Source: Erysipelotrichaceae bacterium (GTDB lineage: Bacteria; Bacillota_I; Bacilli_A; RFN20; CAG-826). Taken from it: a stretch of 5,065 nucleotides of DNA. Of the stretch, positions 3,255 to 5,065 are shown one piece after another. The translations under genes and the position numbers were made by a program. Position 1 is the first letter of the stretch, and each line of letters starts with the position of its first letter. The notes under the pieces are model-generated. The model was given only the letters and a program-made list of their open reading frames with translations. It was not told the DNA's origin and ran no database searches. The DNA is taken from NCBI GenBank assembly GCA_031271635.1, contig JAISVG010000039.1, positions 1 through 5,065 on the forward strand, in the 5' to 3' direction.

Positions 3255-5065
3255 ATGAAGCGACTCTGCTATATCGCCCCTCCTTCCTTTCGAACCAGCT
3301 TGCTTCAAGAGCATTTTTATGAAACCGAGTTATATGAGATTAAATTTTTGAGCCTAAGGGATCTTTTGGAAGCACATTTTGGAAGCATTGATGCGGTTCT
3401 TGCGACGATATTTCTTTTTAAAAAGGGGTATCGTGATTTTATCGCAATTGAGATGCTACTTGAAAAACTCCGTTTTATCCCGCTTATTATTACCGTTAAT
3501 AGTCCAGAACTTTTGCAGTTAGTTACTTTAAAACAAGAGCTTCTTGCTGCTGGCTGCATTAGTCAAAAAAGCACAATTTTTGATCTTCTTAAAGATCCAG
3601 AAGCAACTATTTACTTAGCTTATCAAGACCATTTGAAGACTGGAGTCTTTAGCATTATTAATGATATTTTAAAGTGGCACGGCATTAATGAAGTGCAACC
3701 TTACTTAATTCCTCCAATCAATAATCACTATTTTCATCGTCTTTTAAACGAACAAGAAGAATTACTATTCTCACTAAATGAAATTGCAAGCTTGCTTGAT
3801 AAGGGCACAAAGTTAGAATCGATTAGGATTATGATCCCAGAACACGAAAGATTGAAGATAAGTCTTAAAGAGATGGCGGCTCGTTTTAATATCCCTTTAA
3901 GACTAAATGAGACCATTTTGCTAAAGGACCTTGTTATAGCTAAGGAATTCATGAAATATTATTCTCTACCACATCCGGTTAAGACCGATTTACTTAAAGA
4001 GTTCGTTCACGCCGCTATGAATAAACCTTATCCTTTTAAAACCGAATTCCTTGATTATATTTCGTTACTGATGCCAAAAATGGATCCTTTATCGTCTTAT
4101 GATGTTAGAGAACTCCTTAATTATCTCTTTCAGCTTGAAAGGTTTAGTCTTGAAAGTGATGATCATGGGGTCCTCGTGATTAGTCCTCGCGATGACGCTT
4201 ATGATAAACATCTTTTTATTCTTGGTTCAAATAGCGAGTTTTATCCTCCAAGAATCAAGGAGGAATTACCTTTTAATGACCTTGAGCTTCAAGAGTTGGG
4301 GCTTTTAAACTATCGCCGCTTCAATCAAAATGCCATTAATTACCATCTTCTATGGCATAACTATATTTATACCAAAACGACTCATGTCTATTACTCCAAG
4401 GTTTTTTTTAGTAAGAACTACCTTCCCTTTAATCCGTTTTATGACCAGGGGGCCTTTTTAATGAAACCAGCATCATCATCCTTAGAAACTCTTTATTCAA
4501 AAAAGGCCTTTCAGGATTACTTTTATTTTATGGATTATTTACACGCGCGTTATCGCTTAAATTTTCCTTTACGATCAAAACTTAGTCAATATTTTAAAAA
4601 GGAGCCGGCTCCAAATTATGATTTTAAAAACCAGAATGTTTCTTTTTTAAAGTCCAAGGACAGCGTTAGTCGTCTAAATGATTTCTTACTCTGTCCGTTT
4701 CGTTACTACCTTGATTATGTTGTCAATCTCCGTGATTTTCGACCCAGTATTCAAACGATGATTGGAACCTTACTTCATCAAATTTTAGAGGTTTATATTT
4801 CTCTTGAACCTCAGGATTATGATACGATTTTTGATCAGCGTTATCAAAAGCTCCTCTTAGAGGAGAATTTAACGCCGGTTGAACAAGTGATTATTTTGAA
4901 TATTAGAGATTTTTCGCATCGATGCGCGGATGTCATTTTGAACCGCATTAAGTCATTAAATCAAAAATATCAGGTGCAAATCTTTACTGAATATCATTTT
5001 GATGATGAAAATGTTGGAACTATCGATCTTATCTTAGTGGTGGGAAATTTTTATTTTATTCTTGA
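3255..5065 (+). CDS. addB: AddB-like helicase-fold/PD-(D/E)XK exonuclease subunit, N-terminal 603 residues (cut by right edge)
   Basis: An open frame runs from ATG 3255 through the right edge without a stop. It resembles the AddB subunit of the AddAB (RecBCD-type) helicase-nuclease, which processes double-strand ends for homologous recombination. Residues about 300-335 (VLVISPRDDAYDKHLFILGSN, then FYPP) match the AddB helicase-like core near its LGLNDGVFP segment. Residues 469-510 give the diagnostic SVSRLNDFLLCPFRYYLDY, then GTLLHQILE, entering the C-terminal nuclease. Cys480 fits the first iron-sulfur ligand and His508 the conserved nuclease His. Glu579 and Asp591 (GTIDLI) precede the catalytic strand FYFIL, and the final two bases GA begin the expected Asp/Glu of (D/E)xK. 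The other three Fe-S cysteines would lie downstream. The N-terminus (MKRLCYIAPPSFRTSLL) has no GxxGxGKT Walker A, so ATPase activity is unlikely in this subunit. An addA partner is expected next but is not seen. A generic PD-(D/E)XK family protein is the alternative. Confidence 0.85.
   Translation, partial: MKRLCYIAPPSFRTSLLQEHFYETELYEIKFLSLRDLLEAHFGSIDAVLATIFLFKKGYRDFIAIEMLLEKLRFIPLIITVNSPELLQLVTLKQELLAAGCISQKSTIFDLLKDPEATIYLAYQDHLKTGVFSIINDILKWHGINEVQPYLIPPINNHYFHRLLNEQEELLFSLNEIASLLDKGTKLESIRIMIPEHERLKISLKEMAARFNIPLRLNETILLKDLVIAKEFMKYYSLPHPVKTDLLKEFVHAAMNKPYPFKTEFLDYISLLMPKMDPLSSYDVRELLNYLFQLERFSLESDDHGVLVISPRDDAYDKHLFILGSNSEFYPPRIKEELPFNDLELQELGLLNYRRFNQNAINYHLLWHNYIYTKTTHVYYSKVFFSKNYLPFNPFYDQGAFLMKPASSSLETLYSKKAFQDYFYFMDYLHARYRLNFPLRSKLSQYFKKEPAPNYDFKNQNVSFLKSKDSVSRLNDFLLCPFRYYLDYVVNLRDFRPSIQTMIGTLLHQILEVYISLEPQDYDTIFDQRYQKLLLEENLTPVEQVIILNIRDFSHRCADVILNRIKSLNQKYQVQIFTEYHFDDENVGTIDLILVVGNFYFIL

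Noticed and set aside
3317..3952. Two minus-strand ORFs (3317-3559, 3734-3952) opposite the addB-like gene
   Set aside because: They are antisense shadows of a long conserved frame. Their products are Ser/Lys/Arg-rich and lack any motif or start signal.
4402..4409. Run of eight T in the addB-like gene as a slippage or frameshift site
   Set aside because: The frame is intact on both sides and reads Val-Phe-Phe. No alternative frame product or downstream stop/hairpin signal supports programmed slippage.
1..5065. Mycoplasma-type code (TGA = Trp)
   Set aside because: All seven Trp codons seen (in thioredoxin, TraX, CPBP, PepP and AddB-like genes) are TGG, and no in-frame TGA is needed. The standard bacterial code suffices.
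1..5065. Mobile element, defence island, CRISPR array or RNA gene
   Set aside because: No terminal inverted repeats, transposase or integrase motifs, spaced direct repeats, or tRNA/rRNA signatures were found. The TraX homologue alone does not indicate conjugation, and CPBP/Abi membership alone does not indicate phage defence.

Overview
The window is AT-rich chromosomal DNA from a low-GC Gram-positive bacterium. The best guess is a lineage near the Mollicutes/Erysipelotrichia border (Acholeplasma- or Izemoplasma-like, or an uncultured relative). That guess rests on overall composition and on the make-up of the nuclease and peptidase genes. All seven Trp codons read in frame (in the five longer genes) are TGG and none is TGA, so the standard bacterial code fits and a Mycoplasma-type code is not needed. 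No mobile element, CRISPR array, rRNA or tRNA is visible. The window is almost wholly coding.

Layout. Positions 1768 down to 1 hold a minus-strand operon of three genes: a zinc-ribbon CPBP (CAAX-type) membrane protease, a TraX-family membrane protein, and a thioredoxin cut by the left edge. The first two genes overlap in a TAATG stop/start. The TraX stop codon sits inside the thioredoxin ribosome binding site. The three are therefore probably translationally coupled. Diverging from this operon, with only 24 bp between start codons, is a complete plus-strand Xaa-Pro aminopeptidase (pepP, 1793-3043). Its stop codon interlocks in a CTAG with the stop of a previously uncalled minus-strand gene for a 33-residue single-pass membrane protein (3040-3141). 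A 113-bp divergent spacer with a 26-bp perfect AT-only palindrome follows. Then comes a long plus-strand gene (3255 to beyond the right edge) for an AddB-like helicase-fold/PD-(D/E)XK recombination nuclease.

The strongest unifying signal concerns how the genes start. Three independent starts (pepP ATG, the small membrane protein GTG, the addB-like ATG) each lie exactly 6 nt downstream of a perfect TATAAT and have no Shine-Dalgarno sequence. That geometry puts the transcription start on the first base of the start codon, so leaderless mRNAs are predicted. The CPBP gene has nearly the same arrangement (8 nt). It shares a symmetric 10-bp -10 element, ATTATATAAT, with pepP, which is a compact bidirectional promoter. 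Only the operon-internal thioredoxin gene has a strong AGGAGG. The apparent rule is leaderless starts at operon heads and coupled or SD starts inside the operon.

No clear new multi-gene system (defence, secretion or biosynthesis) is evident. The functions are housekeeping: DNA repair, peptide turnover, membrane proteolysis and redox. The least-described items are the microprotein, the promoter architecture and the AT palindrome.
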